Shown here: in pieces, positions 1-8,113 of the stretch
How positions within the stretch are numbered: the stretch's first letter is position 1
Layout of the letters: each line of letters starts with the position of its first letter
Assembly: GCA_002702575.1 (NCBI GenBank)
Contig: PAAJ01000018.1
Coordinates: 141,854-189,278, forward strand
Source of the DNA: Phycisphaerae bacterium
GTDB lineage: Bacteria; Planctomycetota; Phycisphaerae; Phycisphaerales; SM1A02
Direction: 5' to 3'
DNA: 47,425 nucleotides
Notes under the pieces: generated by a model
The model's input: only the letters and a program-made list of their open reading frames with translations
Databases searched by the model: none
Told to the model about the DNA's origin: nothing
Made by a program: the position numbers and the translations under genes

Positions 1-723
1 TCCCCGCTGTTGAGGGTGAGGGCTTCTCTGCTGGCGACCGCCATCGCCGAATACTTCCGTGATCTGAATGGTGGACAGAATGTTCTGTTGGCCATGGATT
101 CATTGACACGATTCGCTCAGGCTCAACGACAGGTCGGTCTCGCCAGTGGTGAACAGCCGGCCATGCGAGGCTATCCACCATCCGTCTTCGCCATGCTGCC
201 CATTCTGGTTGAGCGTGCCGGTGCCGTGGATGGTGGTGGATCCATCACCGGTCTCTACACGGTGCTTGTGGAATCGGATGACATGGCTGAGCCTGTCTCT
301 GATGCGGCGCAGAGTGTCCTCGATGGACACATCGTGCTCTGTCCAGATCGTGCCGCTCGCGGACAGTATCCAGCGGTTGACTGTCTTCAGAGCATTTCAC
401 GTGTTGCTGAGCGAGTCAGTGATGAAAACCATCGGGCCGCCCGGATTGAAGTTCGCAGTCTTCTGGCGGCCCTTGGCGATGTCGAAGAACTGCTTTCGAT
501 CGGCGCCTATGCAAAGGGATCAGATCCGGTGACGGATACGGCGATCGAGCTTCGAGAACGTCTGGAGGCATTCTTCATCCAGTCGGCGGATGCCTCGACG
601 AGTTATCCGGAAACCTGTCGTGATCTGGTGCAACTCGCGACAGACGCAATCAGGTTGAGAAAACGAATGACTTCAACCGCAGCTCAGACTCCGAAAATCC
701 AGACGAATGGAACCACATCATGA
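1..723 (+). CDS. fliI: Flagellar export ATPase FliI, C-terminal part
   Basis: FliI is the hexameric ATPase at the base of the flagellar type III export apparatus, related to the F1 beta subunit. The reading frame is open from the first base, so the 5' end with the Walker A loop lies outside the window. What remains holds the Walker B strand (VLLAMDSLTRFAQAQR), the downstream GYPPSVFAMLP segment and the C-terminal export-ATPase domain. These read directly like FliI/YscN rather than F1 beta. The stop overlaps the fliJ start by 4 nt (ATGA, 720-723), which suggests translational coupling to the gene for its usual partner. This is the first visible gene of a flagellar operon that runs through flgE. 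Confidence 0.95.
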   Translation, partial: SPLLRVRASLLATAIAEYFRDLNGGQNVLLAMDSLTRFAQAQRQVGLASGEQPAMRGYPPSVFAMLPILVERAGAVDGGGSITGLYTVLVESDDMAEPVSDAAQSVLDGHIVLCPDRAARGQYPAVDCLQSISRVAERVSDENHRAARIEVRSLLAALGDVEELLSIGAYAKGSDPVTDTAIELRERLEAFFIQSADASTSYPETCRDLVQLATDAIRLRKRMTSTAAQTPKIQTNGTTS

Positions 724-1160
724 AGGCCTTCAAGTTCAAGTTGCAGCGTGTGCTGGACCTTCGACTTTCCCGCGAACAGGAAGCGCAGCGTGTATTGGCT
801 TCCGTACAACGGACCAGAACAAGGCTGCAGGAATCTCTGCAACAGGCCGAATCGGCCAGGCAGCAGGCCTCGCATGATCTCAAGTCTGGCATGGTTGGAG
901 TGCTCAGCATCGATGATCTGCGATTGCATGCCGCCCTGGGACAACAGCATGCACGACGATCCAGGCAACTCGTCATCGAGCTGGCTGCCATGCAGCCACA
1001 GATTGAAGCAGCTCGAACCGCCTTGATCAAGGCGACATCCGAGAGACGCGGCCTGGAGTACATCAGAGATCGTGCATTGGGTGAATGGAGAAAGGAATGC
1101 AGGCGCGTCGAGCGTCGTGATGAGGCTGAATTGGCGGTCATCGGAGCATCAATGGCATGA
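720..1160 (+). CDS. fliJ: Flagellar protein FliJ
   Basis: The product is a 146-residue, highly charged, almost entirely alpha-helical protein rich in Arg, Glu and Gln. It has the long antiparallel coiled-coil look of FliJ, the stalk-like subunit that sits in the FliI hexamer and helps couple ATPase activity to export. Sequence conservation in this family is low, so the call rests on the N-terminus (KAFKFKLQRVLDLR, typical of FliJ), the size, the coiled coil and its place directly after fliI with an ATGA overlap. It overlaps the next gene in the same way at 1157-1160. The start codon is fixed by the overlap. Confidence 0.88.
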   Translation: MKAFKFKLQRVLDLRLSREQEAQRVLASVQRTRTRLQESLQQAESARQQASHDLKSGMVGVLSIDDLRLHAALGQQHARRSRQLVIELAAMQPQIEAARTALIKATSERRGLEYIRDRALGEWRKECRRVERRDEAELAVIGASMA

Positions 1161-1873
1161 AGAGAACATGGTCAATTGTCTCAAGTGTTTCATTCGTCAT
1201 GCTGTTGACATTCATTGTGATCTTCAGCTGGATGTGGTTTTCCGACAGAATTGACATGGCGAAGTTGACTACGGTTCGTGATGTCCTCATGGGCGCGCCA
1301 TCCGTGATGGCCGCTGCACAGGATGCACCGGACTTGGAGAGTCGACCGAGTCAGGAAGGCAGCAGTACGCGGCTGCTTGAATCGCGTGGTAGCGAGGCAC
1401 GATCCATCGCAGCGAGCAGATTGGGGCTCCGGCAGGAATCCGATATCCGTCAGCGTCAGATCGAGCAGGCGCTGGATCAACTGGCTCAGGCACGCGAGAA
1501 TCTTGCGATCGAGCGAGCGGCTTTCAGGGCGGCGATTGAGTCGGCATCACAGGAAGACGAGGGCCGTGATCCTGCCTCGCAGTTTCGCCGCTCGGTGCAG
1601 CTGATGGAATCGGCCCAACCGAACCAGGCCAAGGTGTGGTTGCTGGCGATGGTGGAGGATGATCGATTCGACGACGCGGTCGCCACGCTCGATGCCATGC
1701 GAGAACGTTCGGCCAGTCGCATCCTGCGTGAGTTCAAATCAGCTGGTGAACTCGAACTGGCAGGCCAGTTGCTGGAAGCTCTTGGGCGATACGGGACCAT
1801 TCCCGAAGATCGATCGCCCATGGAGGTCTCCAGTCGTGATTCCTACGGCGTCAACAAGCCAAATCAGCCTTGA
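1157..1873 (+). CDS. MotE-like membrane-anchored flagellar protein
   Basis: The 238-residue product has one N-terminal membrane segment (about residues 8-28). A Gln/Arg/Glu-rich helical, probably coiled-coil stretch follows (about 75-130). It ends in a small helical domain (about 140-215) resembling the MgtE N-terminal-like domain found in MotE proteins, with the pattern of paired helices around 'AKVWLLAMVEDDRFDDAVATL' and 'ASRILREF'. MotE-type proteins sit between fliJ and fliK in many alpha- and delta-proteobacterial clusters and act in the periplasm with motor or stator proteins. Position and architecture fit that role here. It overlaps fliJ by 4 nt and its 3' end is overlapped by the likely start of fliK. 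The exact function in this organism is inferred. Confidence 0.7.
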   Translation: MKRTWSIVSSVSFVMLLTFIVIFSWMWFSDRIDMAKLTTVRDVLMGAPSVMAAAQDAPDLESRPSQEGSSTRLLESRGSEARSIAASRLGLRQESDIRQRQIEQALDQLAQARENLAIERAAFRAAIESASQEDEGRDPASQFRRSVQLMESAQPNQAKVWLLAMVEDDRFDDAVATLDAMRERSASRILREFKSAGELELAGQLLEALGRYGTIPEDRSPMEVSSRDSYGVNKPNQP

Positions 1874-2915
1874 TACGGGGTGGCTGAAGCCTGATCAAAC
1901 GGCTCCAGATGGGTTGAAAAACACCTTCATGGTGGATGCTGTCCGAGAATCACTGCTGAATGGGGCCGAGCGCTCCAAAGATTCGCTTTCAGACCGGATT
2001 GAAGAGCAGGAAGCTGCTGATCGCCAGATTGAAGGGGACGGGGAGGCGCAGGAACAGCGTGATTCCAACGAACCGCAGGCGCAGGAGATGCGCGATCCGA
2101 GTGGAGAGGGGCCGGTTTCCGTGCGGCCCATGACGGAAAATGGATCGCACTTCAATCCGGATTCTCCCAAGCCTCGTGGCAGGATCGCTGGCATGTCCGG
2201 CACTTCGATGAGTGCAGCTTCCAGGGGTTCAAACCCCATGGGTGCCGGTGATCACATCATCAGGACATCCGCACAGGACACCAAGACACCAGGCCGTCCA
2301 GCGGCAGTTCAGTCTGAAGCCGCAGGTCAGAGGGTCGTCTTGAGAAACATGCCCGCAGCGGTTCTTCGAGCCATCGAGGTCGAGGCGGCACTCGAGGCGG
2401 GTGTGAAAACAGTCTCGAGAACCCGATCATCAGCGATGGAACCGGGGTCCCGATCCCCAGCTGTGAAATCTCTGGCTGAAGCCGAGTCTCGAACGCTCCG
2501 CGGCATGACCAGTCTTCTTGCCCAGAGGGGTGGACGGCTTCGTATTCAACTGCAACCCGTTCAGCTCGGTCCAGTCCAGATTGAAGTCGAAGTCGATGGT
2601 GATCGCGTACGCGCCTCCATCGAAACCTCGACTCGGGGAGCCAGCAAGATTCTGGAAGCTTCGACCTCCCGCTTGAAGGCGGCGCTCGAAGCTCAGGGAT
2701 ATTCACTCGAGCGACTCGATGTGCGGTCACAGAATCAATCGACGTCGGAGGCCGCCGATCAGAATGCTTCGGATGAGGACGAACAACGTTCTGATTCCGA
2801 GCGAGCTGATTCAGACGGTCGTTCGAATCGTCGAGGGCAGACATCATCGGGTTTCAACAGTGTGGATGAGGACATGTCTTTCGAGCAGATACGTGAGCAG
2901 GAGCAACACGCATGA
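1836..2915 (+). CDS. fliK: Flagellar hook-length control protein FliK
   Basis: FliK is exported and measures hook length, then switches the export gate to late substrates. The C-terminal third (product residues about 225-310) matches the Flg_hook domain, with the run LRIQLQPVQLGPVQIEVEV followed by a helix rich in Ala/Leu/Glu. The N-terminal two thirds are low-complexity, rich in Glu, Gln, Ser and Pro, as is usual for the ruler part. I chose the GTG at 1836 because GGAGGT (1822-1827) lies 8 nt upstream. The frame is open further upstream but that part only shadows the preceding gene, and the first in-frame ATG is at 1929. With the GTG the protein has 359 residues and overlaps the previous gene by 38 nt. 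It overlaps flgD by ATGA (2912-2915). Confidence 0.88.
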   Translation: MIPTASTSQISLDTGWLKPDQTAPDGLKNTFMVDAVRESLLNGAERSKDSLSDRIEEQEAADRQIEGDGEAQEQRDSNEPQAQEMRDPSGEGPVSVRPMTENGSHFNPDSPKPRGRIAGMSGTSMSAASRGSNPMGAGDHIIRTSAQDTKTPGRPAAVQSEAAGQRVVLRNMPAAVLRAIEVEAALEAGVKTVSRTRSSAMEPGSRSPAVKSLAEAESRTLRGMTSLLAQRGGRLRIQLQPVQLGPVQIEVEVDGDRVRASIETSTRGASKILEASTSRLKAALEAQGYSLERLDVRSQNQSTSEAADQNASDEDEQRSDSERADSDGRSNRRGQTSSGFNSVDEDMSFEQIREQEQHA

Positions 2916-3457
2916 GTCAGATCAACGCACCAGACCTGTTCGGAGACGTCCAGCGAACCACGACCAACGGATTCGCTTCCATGAGCTCCGAGGATTTCAT
3001 CAAAATCATGTTCACGGAGTTGACCAATCAGGATCCAATGGCACCGACGGATTCAGCGGCGCTTCTCGACCAGATGAATTCGATTCGTTCGATTGAATCG
3101 GACATGAAGATGGTTGAAAACATGCAATCGCTGGTCTTCGAGAATCAGTTGGCGTCCGCCAGCAGCCTGATCGGACGTTTTGTCGGTGGGCTTGACTGGA
3201 GTGGTGTTCGGCTCGGCGGAACCGTGAAGGCTGTCATCCGGCAGGGCGATGAAATCGCGCTCGAGCTGGACAACGGCGCGTTTTTACCGATCTCTGGCGT
3301 CGAGACCATCATTACACAGGATGTACTCGATTCACTCGAGGGGGCCGAGGACGTCGAGGATGTGGAAGAAGATGCCGTCGATGATGCCGACGATGGCAGC
3401 AGTGACGATGGCAGTGATAACGGGGATGGTTCAGACGACGGTAATGCTGACGGTTGA
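2912..3457 (+). CDS. flgD: Flagellar hook cap / assembly protein FlgD
   Basis: FlgD caps the growing hook and is needed for addition of FlgE. Residues about 20-80 carry the FlgD N-terminal signature: FIKIMFTELTNQDPMAPTDS, then a Gln-Met-rich helix ending in SSLIGRFV. A short beta-rich segment (about 90-130) resembles the tudor-like domain of FlgD, but the Ig-like insert of enteric FlgD is missing, making the protein short at 181 residues. The last roughly 45 residues are almost only Asp, Glu, Gly and Ser, an acidic tail not usual for FlgD. Its DNA is a low-complexity GAT/GAC/GGC series (about 3350-3456). The gene overlaps fliK and is followed 57 nt later by flgE. Confidence 0.92.
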   Translation: MSQINAPDLFGDVQRTTTNGFASMSSEDFIKIMFTELTNQDPMAPTDSAALLDQMNSIRSIESDMKMVENMQSLVFENQLASASSLIGRFVGGLDWSGVRLGGTVKAVIRQGDEIALELDNGAFLPISGVETIITQDVLDSLEGAEDVEDVEEDAVDDADDGSSDDGSDNGDGSDDGNADG

Positions 3458-3514
3458 TTTGACGGCGACCTGGATCTTGGGTCGTCTTCAGGCAGAGGTA
3501 TCGAGGAGCGAGTC

Positions 3515-5347
3515 ATGGGTTCGACGAATGCACTGTTCACTGGATTGACAGGATTGCTGAGCAATCAGCAGAGGCTGGATGTCATCGGCAACAACATTGC
3601 CAATGTCAATACGACGGCATTCAAGTCCAGTCGCATGCTGTTTTCAACGCTGTATGCCCAGACCATGTCACTGGGTTCACCTCCCGGGGCGGCTGGAGGT
3701 ACGAATCCAAGTCAGATCGGACATGGTTCCATGGTCGCCGGGACTCAACGCAATTTTGCCGGTGGGGCAATCACCGCAACCGGGATCGCCACCGATATGG
3801 CAATCGATGGTGAAGGTTTCTTCGTTGTTCAGATGAATGGCGAACAACTCTTTACTCGGGATGGCGCCTTCCAGCTGGATGAGAATCGTCGTCTCGTCAC
3901 ATCCCAGGGGGCGTATGTCATGGGATGGGGGGTCGATGACCAGTGGCAGATCGTCGGTGGTCAGCTTCAGCCACTCGAAATCCAGCTTGGTGCACTATCC
4001 GTCGCCGAAGCGACCACTCAGATCTATCTCGATGGCGAACTCAATGCCTCAGGCGATGCCGCGACCAGTGGATCCATTCACAGATCCAGTCCGCTCTGGG
4101 CGGATGTTCTGATGACGACACCGATTGGACCGACTTGGGATCCCGAGGATCCTGACGCGCCCAGTGGCGCTCAGATCGACTTGACGGTCGCTGGAAACAA
4201 TATCTACAGCGATGCCGGCGATGAAACCGCACAGCTGGCAATCGAAGGTGGCGCGCTGGCCACCATCACGGTCAGTGGTGTCGAGAAGAATGGGCAGTCG
4301 ATGGGGACTCACTCATTCGTCTTCGGCAGTGAAGCAGATGCAGCAGACCTTGAAGTCAGTGGCCATGGCAGCACGATGGAGGATTTCACGGAATGGCTTG
4401 AAGGTGTTCTGGGGCTTCATCATGACGATATCGGTGGGCAGAGTCTTGGAGGTCGCATCGAGATTGACCGGACCGGTTCACTGGTGATCATTGGCAATGA
4501 AGGGACCGTCCAGGATCTGGATATCTCAAGCAGTGATATCACGGTCGCCTACGGCGGCGAAACGACCGGTCATCCTGAAGCTGGTGAACCCATAACCCAG
4601 CCGTTTCGGTTGAGCGCAGAGCAGGAAGCCGATGGTGAATCCGTTCGAACGACATTCGTCGCCTACGATTCACTGGGTGAAACAGTCACGGTCCATGTGT
4701 CCATGGTCCTTCAGGAAACCGTCGAAGGTGGCGGAACGGCCTGGACCTTCCTGGCGGAATCCCCGGACGCTTCCGGGTTGGCGAGGATCGTTGGATCCGG
4801 GACTCTGATGTTCGATCAGACCGGATCTCTTGTATCCGCTTCGAGCACCTCGATCAGTATTCCAAGGGACAACGGTTCCGATACGCCTCTCGTTCTGAAT
4901 CTGGACTTCGACGAGGGTGTGGACGGTGTGACGGCACCGGCTGATTCGACGAGCAGCATTGCCGCCGTTTCACAAAATGGATTCCCCGGAGGTGAACTTG
5001 TTTCATTCGGTGTCGATGATGATGGCACCATCATCGGAGCCTTTACCAACGGCGCGACTCGCATTCTCGGACAGGTCTCACTGGCGATCTTTGCGAATCC
5101 CGGTGGGCTGCAGGATGTCGGAGACAACTTCTACCGGGTTGGCCCGAACTCCGGGGAAGCGGTCATCACCGCCCCTGGCACGTTGGGTGCGGGTCGTGTT
5201 GTCACCGGTGCTCTTGAGATGTCCAACGTCGATCTCTCGCAGGAGTTCATCAACATGATTCTTGCTTCGACTGGTTATCAGGCGTCCAGTCGGGTGATCA
5301 ATGCTTCCAATGAGATGCTGGATCAGCTGATGTTGATGGCGCGCTAG
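3515..5347 (+). CDS. flgE: Flagellar hook protein FlgE
   Basis: FlgE forms the flexible hook between rod and filament. The N-terminus has the rod/hook family signature (LTGLLSNQQRLDVIGNNIAN, residues about 11-30) followed by NTTAFKSSR. The C-terminus has the matching helix (MSNVDLSQEFINMILASTGYQASSRVI and onward). Between them lies a long D1/D2 region with the FlgE-specific GEGFFVVQ motif (about residue 100). At 610 residues it is longer than the about 400 of enteric FlgE, from expansion of the central surface domains, which is common in large hooks. An AGGAG lies just upstream of the ATG. Its TAG stop shares CTAG with the stop of the convergent gene, so no space remains for a terminator. Confidence 0.96.
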   Translation: MGSTNALFTGLTGLLSNQQRLDVIGNNIANVNTTAFKSSRMLFSTLYAQTMSLGSPPGAAGGTNPSQIGHGSMVAGTQRNFAGGAITATGIATDMAIDGEGFFVVQMNGEQLFTRDGAFQLDENRRLVTSQGAYVMGWGVDDQWQIVGGQLQPLEIQLGALSVAEATTQIYLDGELNASGDAATSGSIHRSSPLWADVLMTTPIGPTWDPEDPDAPSGAQIDLTVAGNNIYSDAGDETAQLAIEGGALATITVSGVEKNGQSMGTHSFVFGSEADAADLEVSGHGSTMEDFTEWLEGVLGLHHDDIGGQSLGGRIEIDRTGSLVIIGNEGTVQDLDISSSDITVAYGGETTGHPEAGEPITQPFRLSAEQEADGESVRTTFVAYDSLGETVTVHVSMVLQETVEGGGTAWTFLAESPDASGLARIVGSGTLMFDQTGSLVSASSTSISIPRDNGSDTPLVLNLDFDEGVDGVTAPADSTSSIAAVSQNGFPGGELVSFGVDDDGTIIGAFTNGATRILGQVSLAIFANPGGLQDVGDNFYRVGPNSGEAVITAPGTLGAGRVVTGALEMSNVDLSQEFINMILASTGYQASSRVINASNEMLDQLMLMAR

Positions 5348-6510
5348 CTTCGGCGGAATGTCGCCCGCTGCATCATCAATTCAAGCGTCTGTGTGACCAG
5401 GCTGACATCACGGTCGGTCAGGCCCGCATGCATCGGGAGCGCGACACTGCGATGACTCACGTATTCCGCGACCGGCCAGTCTCGTCGTTCAGTGGAAGAC
5501 ATCAGTCTTGACATGATCTGGGGTTGCAGCGGTGGAAGTGGCCACGGAGTTGCTGCGCCAATGTCATGGCGTTCCATGCCGCTCACGATTTCCTGTCGTT
5601 CCTCGCTGCCATACGCCTCATCAAGGCGGATCACGAAAGCCGGCCAGCCAAGCGTCGTACCAGGATCGACGGTTGGTACAACGATGTCGCTGATCCCCGC
5701 AAGTCTTTGTGTGTAGCCTGCGGCAACGGCCGAGCGTGCTTCGATGATGTCATCGAGCCTGCGGAGTTGTGCCATGGCAACGGCTGCCTGAAGTTCGGTC
5801 AGATGACAACGCATGCCCAATGGGCCTGGGCGATCGGTTGGTTGTCGAATCGCTTCAAGATTGTCACCGTTCCTCAGGATCTCACAGCGTTGTGCGAGTC
5901 GCTCATCAGAGGTGATGATGACACCGCCCTCGCCGCAGCCGATGACCGAATCAGGACCAAGATCCACCAATGAGGCCCAGCCGAAGGAACCAGACGGTCT
6001 GCCATCGACGGTACTGCCCAGTCCACCGGAGACATCCTCAATGAGCGGTATCTCGAGCAAGCCGCACAGCGCCGCCAGTTCCGGCAATCCGGAAGGGTTG
6101 CCGAAGATGCTGCTCGCAATGACCGCCCGGGTCTGGGCGGTGACGCAGGCTTCGATCTCGGATGGGGCGATGTTCAGGGTCCTTGGGTGACAGTCGGCAT
6201 AGACCGGAATGGCGCCTACGGAGACGACTGCCTGGGTCACGGTCTGTGATGCGAATGCAGGCAGAATGATTTCATCACCTGTCTGGATGTCCATGGCCAG
6301 CAGGAGAATGCTCGCGGCCTGGACATAGGTCGCTGTCGGCACAGCCTCCTGTTGCCTCGTCAACGACGCCATGGATTCCGACAACTCCGATGCCCGTGGC
6401 CCGCCGACCATGTTCACATTCCGCAGTTCCCTGGAAAGTTCCTGCAGTTCACGCTCAAGCAGGTCGTGTTGATTCAGTGGTATTCGACTCACAGCGGGGT
6501 TGGATTCCAC
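5344..6510 (-). CDS. DegT/DnrJ/EryC1/StrS-fold protein lacking the PLP lysine
   Basis: The 388-residue protein follows the fold of sugar aminotransferases of the DegT family. It has an N-terminal substrate loop, GDEIILPAFASQTVTQAV, the VYADCHPRTLNI strand, an IPLIEDVSG segment (Asp159, which in the family binds the PLP ring nitrogen) and a GEGG motif at 193-196. The catalytic lysine should lie six residues before the Glu of GEGG. Here that position is Ser188, and I find no lysine anywhere in the protein, so a normal PLP internal aldimine cannot form. The Gln usually following the ED motif is also absent. It may be a ligand-binding pseudoenzyme or a dehydratase-like variant. The start is GTG at 6510, 10 nt after the stop of the upstream HEAT-like gene, so the two are probably co-transcribed. 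Confidence 0.85.
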   Translation of the reverse strand: MESNPAVSRIPLNQHDLLERELQELSRELRNVNMVGGPRASELSESMASLTRQQEAVPTATYVQAASILLLAMDIQTGDEIILPAFASQTVTQAVVSVGAIPVYADCHPRTLNIAPSEIEACVTAQTRAVIASSIFGNPSGLPELAALCGLLEIPLIEDVSGGLGSTVDGRPSGSFGWASLVDLGPDSVIGCGEGGVIITSDERLAQRCEILRNGDNLEAIRQPTDRPGPLGMRCHLTELQAAVAMAQLRRLDDIIEARSAVAAGYTQRLAGISDIVVPTVDPGTTLGWPAFVIRLDEAYGSEERQEIVSGMERHDIGAATPWPLPPLQPQIMSRLMSSTERRDWPVAEYVSHRSVALPMHAGLTDRDVSLVTQTLELMMQRATFRRS

Positions 6511-6520
6511 GTCTTCGCTT

Positions 6521-8083
6521 TCAGGGACTTTCAGGGATCAGTTGGGCAAGTGCACCATCGATCGAGTTCGTGTGCTTCAGGTAGAGCCAGGCTGCCTGGA
6601 CCTGAAGTGGTTCTACCAGTACACCGCCAGATGCGATGAGTCCGAGGCGATGGAGTTGGGTATCGTCCAGTTCGTTGCTGTCTCTTGCAATGACCAGCAA
6701 GGCAAGTGAATCGGGCCGTGAAACACCGATCTGCTGAAGGGATTCCACGGTTCCCAGAACATCCGCATCTCGATACCTGAGCAACCCATAGAGGATGGCC
6801 TCCTGCAGGGGACTTTCATCTTCTGCGGACTGCAGAGTATCGAGTACGGCAGCCGGATCGATTTCAAGGAGTCGTTCAGTCGCTTCGATCGCAAGCATCT
6901 GATCCACGCTGGAAAAGTCATCCTGTTCCATGCGCTCGAGGAATCGACGAAGGACGACGACGGCCTGGTCGGAAGGCAGGTCTGTCAATACGCCTGGGAT
7001 GAGTGTCGTCGACCGGACATGATTCAGATCGATGAGTTCGATCAGACGCTGTGCAACATCATCCTGATCGTTGGCAACGGCGTCGCCTGCATTGACGATG
7101 GTCCCGATGAGTTCATCATCGACATCGAGTCTTGAGCGATCTTCCATCTCCAGTTGGACACCGACCTGGAGAAGCATCAGCGCCGCGGTGATCTGTTGTC
7201 GTCGTTTGGGATTGGATCCAAACTCGAGCCGCCATTGGTTCAGGCCTCGTTCCGGATCCAGCAGCAGGAGTGTGGAGGTTCCGGCAAGAAGCATTTCTCT
7301 GTATTGGGACTGGGCTCTGGATTCAGTCAGAAGCCCGTCGAGCCAGGCAGCGGCTTCGCGGATTTCATAGCGATTGATCAGCATGATCATCGTCAGGAGG
7401 ATGTCGAGTTGTCTTGCTTCAGGAAGACCATCGATCAGCTCATCGATATTCTCCAGCGCCGTCTTGTCGCCGAGCCATGCCATCACAAGCCAAGCGGCCG
7501 CAGCCACTTTTTCATTGCTTGATGAGGTCAAGGGTCGCAGTTGATCAATATCAACATCTTCATTGATCGATTTTGCATAGGCGATCAGGGCGACTCGATT
7601 CGCTTCCTGGAGCTCTTCCCAGCCGGTGAGTGCTTCGAGCTCCTCGGGGCCCAGTCGTTTTTCATCCATGGCGACCGCGAGAACCTGGTCGCGTGCTTCG
7701 GGCGTGATCTGAGTGATCAACCATGGCATCACATGACCATCGTCAGTGAGCTCGGCAAGACCCAGTACGGCGTAGACCTGAATCTGCCAGGAATCATGCT
7801 GTACGAGTCGCAGGAACAACTCTTCAAGTGCCGGATCACCAAGGCCTCTCAATGCTGTCAATCTGGTGAGATGGCTGTCATCTCTCTGCGGTGTGACCGT
7901 CCGTTTGAGATGCCTGATGGCATTCTTCGTATTGGTTGAATCATCACCGTAAGCCGTCTGGGTATCGAGCAGGCCGATCCCGGCAATGGCAAGCAGGATG
8001 ATCGCAAATGGCCTGATTCGGATTCGAGCAGCTTCAACTGGCATGCCAGCCAGTGTAGCGGAGGTCACGATGGACCGGAACAC
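6521..8083 (-). CDS. Secreted HEAT-repeat-like protein, function unknown
   Basis: I do not recognise a named family. The product has a hydrophobic N-terminal segment, probably a signal peptide ending near an Ala-Tyr-Gly (about residues 25-47). After it come about 470 residues of alternating amphipathic helices with recurrent leucine and alanine spacing (e.g. LTRLTALRGLGDPALEELFLRL and IQVYAVLGLAEL), the look of HEAT or ARM-like solenoid repeats. Such proteins usually serve as scaffolds. It would act in the periplasm if the signal is cleaved. The GTG at 8083 has no clear ribosome binding site, and an ATG 13 codons later (8044) gives a more normal signal peptide. It lies 30 nt after dnaA and 10 nt before the DegT-fold gene, all on one strand. 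Confidence 0.75.
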   Translation of the reverse strand: MFRSIVTSATLAGMPVEAARIRIRPFAIILLAIAGIGLLDTQTAYGDDSTNTKNAIRHLKRTVTPQRDDSHLTRLTALRGLGDPALEELFLRLVQHDSWQIQVYAVLGLAELTDDGHVMPWLITQITPEARDQVLAVAMDEKRLGPEELEALTGWEELQEANRVALIAYAKSINEDVDIDQLRPLTSSSNEKVAAAAWLVMAWLGDKTALENIDELIDGLPEARQLDILLTMIMLINRYEIREAAAWLDGLLTESRAQSQYREMLLAGTSTLLLLDPERGLNQWRLEFGSNPKRRQQITAALMLLQVGVQLEMEDRSRLDVDDELIGTIVNAGDAVANDQDDVAQRLIELIDLNHVRSTTLIPGVLTDLPSDQAVVVLRRFLERMEQDDFSSVDQMLAIEATERLLEIDPAAVLDTLQSAEDESPLQEAILYGLLRYRDADVLGTVESLQQIGVSRPDSLALLVIARDSNELDDTQLHRLGLIASGGVLVEPLQVQAAWLYLKHTNSIDGALAQLIPESP

Positions 8084-8113
8084 GTGAATCGAACGAGTCG
8101 GTCTGGACTCCCA

